Source of the DNA: Actinomycetota bacterium
GTDB taxonomy: Bacteria > Actinomycetota > Actinomycetes > Nanopelagicales > Nanopelagicaceae
DNA: 41,680 nt
Assembly (NCBI GenBank): GCA_005800815.1
Contig: SYEK01000016.1
Coordinates: 1 to 41,680, forward strand
Reading direction: 5' to 3'
Shown here: positions 34,947 to 41,680 of the stretch, in pieces
Numbering within the stretch: position 1 is the first letter of the stretch
Layout: every line of letters starts with the position of its first letter
The notes under the pieces: generated by a model
Seen by the model: the letters and a program-made list of their open reading frames with translations, nothing else
What the model was told of the DNA's origin: nothing
Database searches by the model: none
Translations under genes and position numbers: made by a program

Positions 34947-37268
34947 ATGAGTGCTGTGGCAAAGTCTAAAAAATCACAGTCTAAGAGCGGTGCGGTGGGT
35001 GGTGCCCTCGCTCGTGGATCGGGTGCAATCTGGCGATTGATCGCCAAGGCCCTTGGTAGCAGCGTTCGATTCATCGCTCGTGGCGCACGTGATTTGGATC
35101 CTGCGCACCAGCGCGATGGGATCGCTTTTTTGATCTTGATTCTCGCCCTTATTGCAACTGCCGGAACTTGGTTTCTTGCCGATAACCTCGTCAGTAAGGC
35201 CATCTATTCATTTATATACGGCGGCTTTGGGCGCATCGGTTTTGTCGCACCAATCGCCCTCATGTACTTTGCCTTCAGACTCTTTAAAGCCCCCGAAGAT
35301 AGAGCGACAATTGGCCGGCTCATCATCGGAACGGTCGCACTACTGATCTCATCAACGGGTATGGCTCATCTGCTGAACGCCTCAATAGGCACTGGGGCAT
35401 CTGCGATGCGAAATGGTGGTGGCTGGATCGGCTATGGCATTACGACGCCACTGGTGGCCCTGATGACATCGGTGCTCACCTATCCTGTGCTTGTCATTAT
35501 CTTTATCTTTGGTCTTCTCGTTGTAACGGCAACTCCTGTAAGGGATCTGATCTCGCAAATACGTGTCACATCTTCATGGCTGTGGTCCAAGCGACCTGAG
35601 CGTCGTATCAAGGAGGAGCCATTTGAGGTTAGTGATACTCCACCATTTGATTCTCCAATTGTTACGGCATGGAATGAGCCCTCTCCAGATGATGATGAGA
35701 TCGATGAAGAGTCATTTGATGAGGAGTTCACTGTTCCTATTCCCACCTCACCCATAGTTGTCCCGACGAATAAACGGCCAGAGCAGTTATTGCTCACTGC
35801 CGATTCGACCTATGAGTTACCGCCCGTTGATCTGCTCCGGACAGGGCCTATCTCTAAGGCCAAGAGCAAGGCCAATGAGGCAGTTGTCGCAGCCCTGACT
35901 GAGGTGTTTCTACAGTTTGAGATCGATGCTCAGGTAACTGGATTCATGCGTGGTCCCACTGTGACTCGCTATGAGGTCGAGTTGGGAAGTGCGGTGAAGG
36001 TGGAGCGAATCACAGCTCTTGCTAAAAATATCTCCTACGCCGTGGCAAGTGGGGATGTCCGAATCCTCTCTCCGATTCCAGGAAAGTCAGCGGTAGGTAT
36101 AGAGATTCCAAATGCCGACCGTGAGATCGTTGTATTGGGGGATGCTTTGCGCTCATCGGTGGCCGGTCAGGATCATCACCCCATGTTGGTCGCCTTGGGT
36201 AAAGATGTGGAGGGCAATTTTATCTGTGCCAACTTGGCCAAGATGCCTCATCTACTTGTGGCCGGTGCAACAGGTGCAGGAAAATCTTCGATGATCAACG
36301 CGATGATCGTCTCCATTCTCTCGCGGTCTACACCCGATGATGTGCGTCTGATTCTCATAGACCCCAAGCGTGTAGAGCTCACTGCATATGATGGGATTCC
36401 TCATTTAATCACCCCGATCATTACCAACCCTAAAAAAGCGGCAGATGCACTGACCTGGGTAGTTCGTGAGATGGATCTGCGCTATGAGGATCTATCAACT
36501 TTTGGCTTCAGGCACATCGATGATTTCAATAAGGCTGTGCGTGCAGGAAAAGTCGTACCGCCAGATGGAAGTGACCGCACCATCGAGCCTTATCCATATC
36601 TTCTGGTGATAATCGATGAGTTGGCTGATTTGATGATCGTTGCTGCAAAAGAGGTAGAAGAGTCGGTCGTACGGATCACGCAGTTAGCGCGCTCTGCTGG
36701 AATCCACCTCGTCCTTGCGACCCAGCGTCCCTCAGTAGATGTTGTCACAGGTTTGATCAAGGCGAATGTGCCATCACGTCTCTCCTTTGCGACGAGCTCA
36801 TTGGCCGATAGCCGAGTGATCCTAGATACGCCCGGGGCTGAAAAACTGGTGGGCCAAGGTGATGCTCTCTTTATTCCGATGGGCGCAAGCCGTGCTGTTC
36901 GTATCCAAGGTGCCTACGTATCAGAGCGCGAGATCGAGGCGGTCGTAATGCACGTGAAGAAGCAGCTAAAACCACGATATCGCGATGACGTGACTGCTCC
37001 TGTTGTGCATCCTAAGATGATGGATAAAGAGATAGGCGATGATCTCGATATCCTCTGCCAGGCCGTTGAATTAGTAGTTGGTACACAGTTTGGCTCTACA
37101 TCGATGCTGCAGCGAAAACTTCGGATTGGTTTTGCAAAGGCTGGACGCTTGATGGATCTAATGGAGTCGCGGGGGATCGTGGGTCCATCCGAGGGCTCCA
37201 AAGCGCGCTCGGTCATGATCAAACCCGATGAGCTAGATGTAGTACTGGGAAATCTTCGCGGCTACTGA
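34947..37268 (+). CDS. ftsK: FtsK/SpoIIIE-type DNA translocase
   Basis: Hexameric motor that moves chromosome termini through the division septum. 773 aa. About four membrane segments lie in residues 58-195, followed by an acidic linker (about 225-290), the alpha domain, and the RecA-like motor with Walker A GATGAGKSS at 439-447. Further blocks are the Walker B region VIIDELADLM and LATQRPSVDVVTG. A C-terminal winged-helix gamma domain (TSMLQRKLRIGFAKAGRLMD) reads polar sequences. No Shine-Dalgarno is visible at the ATG. Confidence 0.97.
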   Translation: MSAVAKSKKSQSKSGAVGGALARGSGAIWRLIAKALGSSVRFIARGARDLDPAHQRDGIAFLILILALIATAGTWFLADNLVSKAIYSFIYGGFGRIGFVAPIALMYFAFRLFKAPEDRATIGRLIIGTVALLISSTGMAHLLNASIGTGASAMRNGGGWIGYGITTPLVALMTSVLTYPVLVIIFIFGLLVVTATPVRDLISQIRVTSSWLWSKRPERRIKEEPFEVSDTPPFDSPIVTAWNEPSPDDDEIDEESFDEEFTVPIPTSPIVVPTNKRPEQLLLTADSTYELPPVDLLRTGPISKAKSKANEAVVAALTEVFLQFEIDAQVTGFMRGPTVTRYEVELGSAVKVERITALAKNISYAVASGDVRILSPIPGKSAVGIEIPNADREIVVLGDALRSSVAGQDHHPMLVALGKDVEGNFICANLAKMPHLLVAGATGAGKSSMINAMIVSILSRSTPDDVRLILIDPKRVELTAYDGIPHLITPIITNPKKAADALTWVVREMDLRYEDLSTFGFRHIDDFNKAVRAGKVVPPDGSDRTIEPYPYLLVIIDELADLMIVAAKEVEESVVRITQLARSAGIHLVLATQRPSVDVVTGLIKANVPSRLSFATSSLADSRVILDTPGAEKLVGQGDALFIPMGASRAVRIQGAYVSEREIEAVVMHVKKQLKPRYRDDVTAPVVHPKMMDKEIGDDLDILCQAVELVVGTQFGSTSMLQRKLRIGFAKAGRLMDLMESRGIVGPSEGSKARSVMIKPDELDVVLGNLRGY

Positions 37269-37305
37269 CTCAAAACCCCTGAAAGGCAGAGATAACTCAA
37301 ACTTC

Positions 37306-37346
37306 ACCCAACGGCCTCAGACCAAGGCCTTTCGCCCATCCTGGGT
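37306..37346 (+). terminator. Weak stem-loop after ftsK
   Basis: In the 132-base ftsK to RodZ-like gap, ACCCA (37306-37310) pairs with TGGGT (37342-37346) around an inner GGCC/GGCC stem (37313-37316, 37326-37329). There is no U tract, so it may be a Rho-type or processing structure rather than an intrinsic terminator. Confidence 0.25.
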
Positions 37347-37400
37347 TATGGCGTAATCTTATGGTCGATTTTTAGAACTTCCCGTATAGAGAGCCTGTCC

Positions 37401-38141
37401 ATGATACTCGGATTATCGATTGCCAAAGCCCGAAAAACCGCCGCTCTCTCGGTGGATGATGTAGCCGCGGCCACAAATCTACGAGCAACACTTATCAATG
37501 AGATTGAGATGGATAATTTCTCTCACTGTGGTGGCCAGATATATGCCCGGGGCCATATTCGAAATATCGCTAGGGCAGTCAATGCCGATGAGAGAGAGCT
37601 TCTTCGAATCTTTGATGAGGAGCAGGGCGTTGAGAAGCGCAAGATGCGCGATCTACTCATGGAGAACAAAGTGATGCAAGTCCCAGATGGCACTCGGCGA
37701 ATCTCATTTAAGATCCTATTGATTATCTCAGTTGCATCACTTGGTATCGCTGGGATCGCTCAGATTGTCATCACCAACTCCTCAACTATGGATGGAGCAG
37801 TACCAACTGTTGGTGCCTCACCGACACTCTCTGCCTCGGTAAGGCCATCTGAATCGGTTGAACCCTTGGCACAAAGTTCGATCTCAACCGGTATTGGAGT
37901 AAGCGTGATCATCACGGCGACACGGGCCAAGAGTTGGCTATTGGTCTCCGATGCAGATCGCCAAACCCTCTTTAGTGGGCATCTATCAAAGGGCTTTATT
38001 CAGACCTTCACGACAGATACTCGGCTCGATCTCAAAGTTGGCAACGCCGGGGGTGTCGATATAGAGGTCAATGGAAAGAAGATTGATGCTATCGGTGTCG
38101 ATGGCGAGGTGGTGAGCCTTTCGTTCGGAGCCGATTCATAA
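37401..38141 (+). CDS. RodZ-like HTH membrane protein
   Basis: Probably a cell-shape scaffold linking cytoskeleton and wall synthesis. 246 aa. An N-terminal RodZ-type helix-turn-helix (about 3-70; LSVDDVAAATNLRATLINEIEMDNF), a basic juxtamembrane stretch, one membrane segment (102-126), a Ser/Pro-rich linker and a C-terminal DUF4115-like beta domain (ATRAKSWLLVSDADRQTLFSG). This domain order is that of RodZ. TATAGA ten bases before the ATG may be a -10. It sits between ftsK and rimO, as in other Actinobacteria. Confidence 0.85.
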   Translation: MILGLSIAKARKTAALSVDDVAAATNLRATLINEIEMDNFSHCGGQIYARGHIRNIARAVNADERELLRIFDEEQGVEKRKMRDLLMENKVMQVPDGTRRISFKILLIISVASLGIAGIAQIVITNSSTMDGAVPTVGASPTLSASVRPSESVEPLAQSSISTGIGVSVIITATRAKSWLLVSDADRQTLFSGHLSKGFIQTFTTDTRLDLKVGNAGGVDIEVNGKKIDAIGVDGEVVSLSFGADS

Positions 38142-38146
38142 GGCGG

Positions 38147-38152
38147 TAAGAT
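38147..38152 (+). promoter_or_regulatory. Leaderless -10 (TAAGAT) for rimO
   Basis: TAAGAT lies 7 bases (TTGGTCA) before the ATG at 38160. TTCGGA, 17 bases upstream (38124-38129), is a partial -35 match. No ribosome binding site is present in the 18-base gap. Confidence 0.5.
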
Positions 38153-38159
38153 TTGGTCA

Positions 38160-39515
38160 ATGAAGCGCACCGTTGCAGTTCGCACTCTCGGTTGCTCACG
38201 TAATGAGGTCGACTCTGAGGAGTTAGCCGGGCGCTTAGCCGCCGATGGTTGGACATTGGTCGATGATGTTGAATCTGCCGAGGTTGCACTCGTCAATACA
38301 TGCGGCTTCATTGAATCGGCCAAAAAAGACTCGATCGATACTCTATTGGAAGCTACCTCCCTCAAAGGCCATGGCTCCACACGTGCTGTAGTGGCCGTTG
38401 GCTGTATGGCAGAGCGTTACGGTCAAGAGTTAGCAAAGGCCCTGCCCGAGGCCGATGCGATCTTAGGTTTTGATGATTACATAGATATCTCTGCGCGACT
38501 GCAATCAATTGTGGCCGGTGATAAGCATGTCCCACATATCCCGCGAGATCGCCGTGCCTTGCTGCCAATCGCCCCAGCCGATCGTGCGCAAACACGTGTG
38601 AGTCAGGAGTTCTCCCGCAAACGTTTAGAGAGTTCACCCTGTGCACCGCTTAAGATCGCATCTGGTTGTGATAGGCGCTGCTCGTTTTGTGCCATCCCAT
38701 ATTTTCGTGGCTCATTCATCTCGCGCTCTCCTACTGAAATTATGGAGGAGGCACGCTGGTTGGTTGCCAATGGTGTGACAGAGCTTTTTTTGGTGAGTGA
38801 GAATACGACCTCATACGGCAAAGACTTAGGTAATCTGCAATTGATGGAAAAAACTTTGCCGCAGCTGTGTGCAATCGAGGGTGTCGAGCGTGTGCGTCTG
38901 TCATATCTGCAGCCGGCTGAGATGCGACCCACCTTGATCCAGTCCATGATCTCAACCCCGAAGAGCCTTCCCTACTTTGATCTCTCTTTCCAGCACTCAA
39001 GCCCCACGCTACTACGCCGTATGCGTCGTTTTGGAGACACTGAAAAGTTCTTGCATCTGATCCATCAGATCCGATCAGTCTCACCACAAGCCGGTATTCG
39101 CTCAAACTTCATTGTCGGCTTTCCAGGCGAGAGCGCGGCAGATTTTGATGAATTAGCGCACTTCATCACCTTTGCTCAGTTAGATGCCATCGGCATCTTT
39201 GGCTACTCAGATGAGGACAGTACAGAGGCCTTGAACCTTCCCGATAAGATCGATCCCGATCTGATCGCCTGGCGATTAGAGAGCCTGTCATCACTAGCCG
39301 ATCAGATGGTCTCACAGCGTGCGCAGGCACGTATCGGTGAGAATATCCGCGTTCTCATTGAAGACTCAGAGGCTCAGGAGGGGCGGGCAGCCCATCAAGG
39401 CCCAGAGGTCGATGGCTCAACCAGCTTTATCGGAACAGATTTCAAAATCGGCCAGTACGTAGATGCTGTAGTGATCGACTCCATGGGGGCAGATTTAGTG
39501 GCGCAGCCACTATGA
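38160..39515 (+). CDS. rimO: Ribosomal protein S12 methylthiotransferase
   Basis: Radical-SAM enzyme that methylthiolates an Asp of S12. 451 aa. The N-terminal MTTase domain has three cluster cysteines (C12, C48, C82); the radical-SAM motif CDRRCSFC uses C170, C174 and C177. A TRAM domain is at the C-terminus (about 385-451). The sequence CSRNEVDSE at the start is typical of RimO rather than the tRNA enzyme MiaB. Its stop overlaps the pgsA start by ATGA. Confidence 0.95.
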   Translation: MKRTVAVRTLGCSRNEVDSEELAGRLAADGWTLVDDVESAEVALVNTCGFIESAKKDSIDTLLEATSLKGHGSTRAVVAVGCMAERYGQELAKALPEADAILGFDDYIDISARLQSIVAGDKHVPHIPRDRRALLPIAPADRAQTRVSQEFSRKRLESSPCAPLKIASGCDRRCSFCAIPYFRGSFISRSPTEIMEEARWLVANGVTELFLVSENTTSYGKDLGNLQLMEKTLPQLCAIEGVERVRLSYLQPAEMRPTLIQSMISTPKSLPYFDLSFQHSSPTLLRRMRRFGDTEKFLHLIHQIRSVSPQAGIRSNFIVGFPGESAADFDELAHFITFAQLDAIGIFGYSDEDSTEALNLPDKIDPDLIAWRLESLSSLADQMVSQRAQARIGENIRVLIEDSEAQEGRAAHQGPEVDGSTSFIGTDFKIGQYVDAVVIDSMGADLVAQPL

Positions 39516-40057
39516 ATCTACCCGGCTTCATTACCCCAAATTTTATAACCCTGGCCCGTCTGCTCTTTGTCCCCGTTGGCGTCTATACCCTGTTTAAAAA
39601 CGGTGGAGATGATGCGACCTGGCAGTACATCTCCTGGTTCGTATTTTTCATCTTAGGTATGTCCGATATTCTCGATGGGAATCTAGCCCGTAGTCGCAAT
39701 GCAATCACTGAGTTTGGAAAATTCCTAGATCCAGTTGCCGATAAGGTGATGATCGCAGCGGCGATGATCTCCCTATCAATTCTTAATCGTATGCCGTGGT
39801 GGATCACGATAGTGATCTTGATGCGAGAGATTGGCATTACTTTTTTCCGTCTATCAACAATCAAGCGTGGAGTGATAGCGGCCAACAAGGGCGGTAAGGT
39901 CAAATCCACCATCCAGAACTTTGCTGTTGGCTTCTATATTCTGCCCCTAGGATCAAATCTGCTCTGGTTTCGAGATGGATTCATGGCCATCGCTATCCTG
40001 CTGACTATCGCAACAGGTGTTTACTATGTACAGTCGGCGCTCAAGGCAGATAGGTAG
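39512..40057 (+). CDS. pgsA: CDP-diacylglycerol--glycerol-3-phosphate phosphatidyltransferase
   Basis: Membrane enzyme making phosphatidylglycerophosphate from CDP-diacylglycerol, the product of CdsA in this window. 181 aa, about four to six membrane segments. The CDP-alcohol phosphatidyltransferase motif is complete: D55-G56, A59-R60, G69, D73, D77. The [13 protein letters not shown] start is typical. In Actinobacteria, paralogues make PIP or cardiolipin, but position next to cinA supports PgsA. Coupled to rimO. Confidence 0.93.
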   Translation: MNLPGFITPNFITLARLLFVPVGVYTLFKNGGDDATWQYISWFVFFILGMSDILDGNLARSRNAITEFGKFLDPVADKVMIAAAMISLSILNRMPWWITIVILMREIGITFFRLSTIKRGVIAANKGGKVKSTIQNFAVGFYILPLGSNLLWFRDGFMAIAILLTIATGVYYVQSALKADR

Positions 40058-40062
40058 AGAAT

Positions 40063-40554
40063 ATGGCGCTCTCAAGTGAGATCCTCGAACTTGTAACAGA
40101 GATCATCGATACCTTGCGCCAGCGCAATCAAACCCTGAGTACAGCTGAATCCATCACAGCGGGCGCAGTGAGTTCGGCTATCGTCACGATTCCTGGGGCA
40201 TCAGATGTATTTGTCGGTGGTATCACCGCTTACCGCGATGAGATCAAGATTTCACACCTACATCTAGATCCAGCGATCATCGCTAAGCACTCTTCCATGA
40301 GCCAGGAGTGCGCCGTTGCCATGGCCAAGGGGGCGATCTCATCCTTTGGCACAACCTGGGCCATCTCTACGACCGGGGTCGCAGGACCCAATCCAGTCAA
40401 TGACCATGATGTGGGCTCCATCTGGTTAGCCATTGAGGGGCCGGTAACTCATTCGATCCAACTCTCGCTCTCAGGTGAGCGTGATTCTGTGCGAAACGCC
40501 GCTACAGCCAGCGCGATTGCAGCATTTGCGCGTATCCTTAGGAGTTCATCGTAG
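40063..40554 (+). CDS. CinA C-terminal domain protein (nicotinamide-nucleotide amidase type)
   Basis: 163 aa, corresponding to only the C-terminal amidase domain of CinA (PncC), which deamidates NMN to NaMN in NAD recycling. The TAESITAGAVSSAI block with its catalytic Ser, FVGGITAYRDEIK and STTGVAGP are intact. The N-terminal MoCF-like domain of full CinA is absent, the common form in Actinobacteria. It lies 5 bases after pgsA with a weak AGGTAGAG site. Confidence 0.93.
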   Translation: MALSSEILELVTEIIDTLRQRNQTLSTAESITAGAVSSAIVTIPGASDVFVGGITAYRDEIKISHLHLDPAIIAKHSSMSQECAVAMAKGAISSFGTTWAISTTGVAGPNPVNDHDVGSIWLAIEGPVTHSIQLSLSGERDSVRNAATASAIAAFARILRSSS

Positions 40555-40567
40555 GTAGGGGGAGAGC

Positions 40568-40834
40568 ATGGTTCTAGTACGTCAGGCAGTTGGACGCAGC
40601 CTTCGCACCGCCCGTACATCCCAGGGACGCACCCTGCGCGATGTTGCACGCGCTGCCCGTGTCTCCCTTGGCTATCTCTCTGAGGTTGAGCGCGGACATA
40701 AAGAGGCATCCTCTGAGCTCCTCAATGCCATCTGCCTTGCCCTTGCCCTGTCACCATCAGCGCTCTTTAGCGATGTCTCCATCGAATTAGCAAGCCATGA
40801 GGGTGTAACACTTACCGTCGTCGATGCCGCTTAA
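40568..40834 (+). CDS. XRE-family transcriptional regulator (ClgR-like)
   Basis: Small DNA-binding protein of 88 aa. The helix-turn-helix covers about residues 8-62 ([37 protein letters not shown]). Size, position after cinA and the GYLSEVERG helix match ClgR, the actinobacterial activator of clp protease genes. A strong GGGGGAG ribosome site precedes the ATG. Its last codons overlap the TetR gene by 11 bases in another frame. No targets can be identified within the window. Confidence 0.88.
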   Translation: MVLVRQAVGRSLRTARTSQGRTLRDVARAARVSLGYLSEVERGHKEASSELLNAICLALALSPSALFSDVSIELASHEGVTLTVVDAA

Positions 40835-41348
40835 TAAGTACGCACCACAAGCAAACACTCACCGCCGCACACAGAGTGCAGTTCTAGCCGGAGCAAAAGA
40901 TCTCATTGCAACAGTTGGCCTTGCAAAAATGTCTATGATAGAAATCGCCGATACATCCCAGGTCTCGCGAGCGACTTTATATAACCATTTTCGCGATAAA
41001 GAGAGTGTTATCGCAGCGCTGTGCGAGTCTGAGTGTGCTCGTCTGATCACAATCGCCCAGAGCGCCCATGATTCAATCGATGCCCTGGAACATCTCTCTA
41101 TCGCCATCTCCTCTGATAGAGCCCTTGCCCATATGCGCGCCCATGATCCCGCCCCCTTGACCGTGGGCCTTTCAGCCAGTGCGCATCGGCTCTGGGCCCA
41201 GTTCAATGATGCCCTGGCAGTGGTGACAGGCAGCCAGATCCTGGCCGATCTCGCCCTTCGCTGGCTGGTGGGGCAGGTGCTCAATCCCCTGACTCCAGAT
41301 GACTCTCGGCTACAGGCAGAGCTGCTTATCTCCCGTGCGAATCTCTGA
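40824..41348 (+). CDS. TetR-family transcriptional regulator
   Basis: 174 aa. The N-terminal TetR helix-turn-helix (about 15-62) has [23 protein letters not shown]; the C-terminal ligand domain is short and of no recognised subgroup. It starts within the end of the XRE gene and its own end overlaps the DUF3046 gene, so it is embedded in the cluster. A TetR gene is not the usual partner here, which suggests a lineage-specific insertion. Effector and targets are unknown. Confidence 0.85.
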   Translation: MPLNKYAPQANTHRRTQSAVLAGAKDLIATVGLAKMSMIEIADTSQVSRATLYNHFRDKESVIAALCESECARLITIAQSAHDSIDALEHLSIAISSDRALAHMRAHDPAPLTVGLSASAHRLWAQFNDALAVVTGSQILADLALRWLVGQVLNPLTPDDSRLQAELLISRANL

Positions 41349-41529
41349 TCTACGCGAGCGCCTGAGGCTCTCATTTGGTGAGGGCTCACACTTTCCCATC
41401 GATATCGCCCTCTCTGAGCTTGGTAGTAGGACAGTTAACGAGGCCCTGGATTCAGGTGTTGAGGCCGATGAAATCTGGCGGGTAGTATGCAAGGCCCATC
41501 CAGAAGAGACTGAGAGATTTAGGTACTAA
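41335..41529 (+). CDS. DUF3046 family protein
   Basis: Small actinobacterial protein of unknown function, 64 aa. GTG 41335 is chosen because the product then begins [15 protein letters not shown], like family members (MRLTDFWERM...). The open frame extends to 41299 but would add 12 unrelated residues. The conserved LSELGSRTVNEALDSGVEADEIWRAV-like core is visible, with VCKAHP at the end. It overlaps the TetR gene by 14 bases. In most Actinobacteria this gene precedes recA; here a hydrolase follows. Confidence 0.85.
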   Translation: MRISDLRERLRLSFGEGSHFPIDIALSELGSRTVNEALDSGVEADEIWRVVCKAHPEETERFRY

Positions 41530-41530
41530 G

Positions 41531-41680
41531 ATGCCGATGGGTGCAACCATCTATCAAGGTGAGACCGCCAAACCTGCATTGGTGCTCATTCACGGCTTGG
41601 GATCTGCGGGCACCATATGGAAGAGCCTGATTCCAGGACTCATCGATACCTTCACCGTTTACGCCGTAGATCTTCCCGGA
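41531..41680 (+). CDS. Alpha/beta hydrolase (3' end cut off by the window)
   Basis: The first 50 codons of an open frame running off the window. The product has the N-terminal alpha/beta-hydrolase pattern: a strand LVLIHGLGSAG (HG oxyanion motif), W in IWKSLIPGL and the YAVDLPG strand-turn. The ATG at 41531 follows the DUF3046 stop by one base. The catalytic Ser lies beyond the window, so no substrate can be proposed. Confidence 0.75.
   Translation, partial: MPMGATIYQGETAKPALVLIHGLGSAGTIWKSLIPGLIDTFTVYAVDLPG

Noticed and set aside
37306-37346. Strong intrinsic terminator after ftsK
   Set aside because: The stem is short and interrupted and no U tract follows; kept only as a weak structure.
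40859-41389. 176-codon minus-strand frame over the TetR gene
   Set aside because: The opposite strand encodes a clear TetR helix-turn-helix; the product here is Arg/Ser-rich without recognisable motifs.
1-41680. CRISPR arrays, insertion sequences, prophage, tRNA or rRNA genes
   Set aside because: No regularly spaced repeats, transposase or integrase frames, or tRNA-like cloverleafs were seen.

Overview
The window is a contiguous, gene-dense stretch of an actinobacterial chromosome with roughly balanced GC. Genes are nearly all on the + strand, no gap between genes exceeds 150 bases, and stop/start overlaps are common (ATGA, TAATG). The lineage call rests on gene content and order: rpsB-tsf-pyrH-frr-cdsA-rlmN, dxr-rip-ispG, rimP-nusA-infB-rbfA-truB-ribF-rpsO-pnp-M16-dapB-thyX-dapA-rnj-ftsK, and rimO-pgsA-cinA-XRE regulator-DUF3046. 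ThyX instead of ThyA, RNase J, and an IF2 with a Pro/Gly/Arg-rich N-terminus also fit. The compactness and the polyamine transporter suggest a streamlined aquatic lineage such as Nanopelagicales (acI); that is inference only.

Layout: 1-4895 holds translation, nucleotide and lipid genes (rpsB partial, tsf, pyrH, frr, cdsA, rlmN). 4929-13025 is an inserted polyamine block: an aminobutyraldehyde-type dehydrogenase, a complete PotDABC importer, a PuuB-like FAD amine oxidase and an agmatinase-family enzyme. 13026-16500 carries two MEP isoprenoid genes (dxr, ispG) around a site-2 protease. 16510-18234 is proS, followed by a TauE-like permease. 19063-28289 is the transcription/translation/RNA block (rimP, nusA, infB, rbfA, truB, ribF, rpsO, pnp). 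28290-33218 holds an M16 peptidase, dapB, a small redoxin, a minus-strand azlCD pair, thyX and dapA. 33222-38141 holds RNase J, FtsK and a RodZ-like protein. 38160-41680 runs rimO, pgsA, cinA, an XRE regulator, a TetR regulator, DUF3046 and a truncated alpha/beta hydrolase.

How the genes fit together: the polyamine block reads as import (PotDABC), agmatine to putrescine (agmatinase), amine oxidation (PuuB-like) and oxidation of 4-aminobutanal to GABA (dehydrogenase), supplying N and C. No glutamylputrescine synthetase (PuuA) or hydrolase (PuuD) is present here, so direct oxidation is an alternative to the gamma-glutamyl route.

Most interesting non-coding signals: (1) a structured leader of about 85 nt abutting the PuuB-like start codon, with three hairpins closed by a 7-bp helix, an overlapping 15-codon Gly/Pro-rich ORF and the start codon inside a further hairpin; (2) a set of promoters with the form TANNNT-N6/7-ATG that predict leaderless mRNAs, three of them sharing TAGGCT; (3) structured leaders at pnp and infB, the latter where ylxR is normally found; (4) a truB reading frame whose only well-placed start is AUC.
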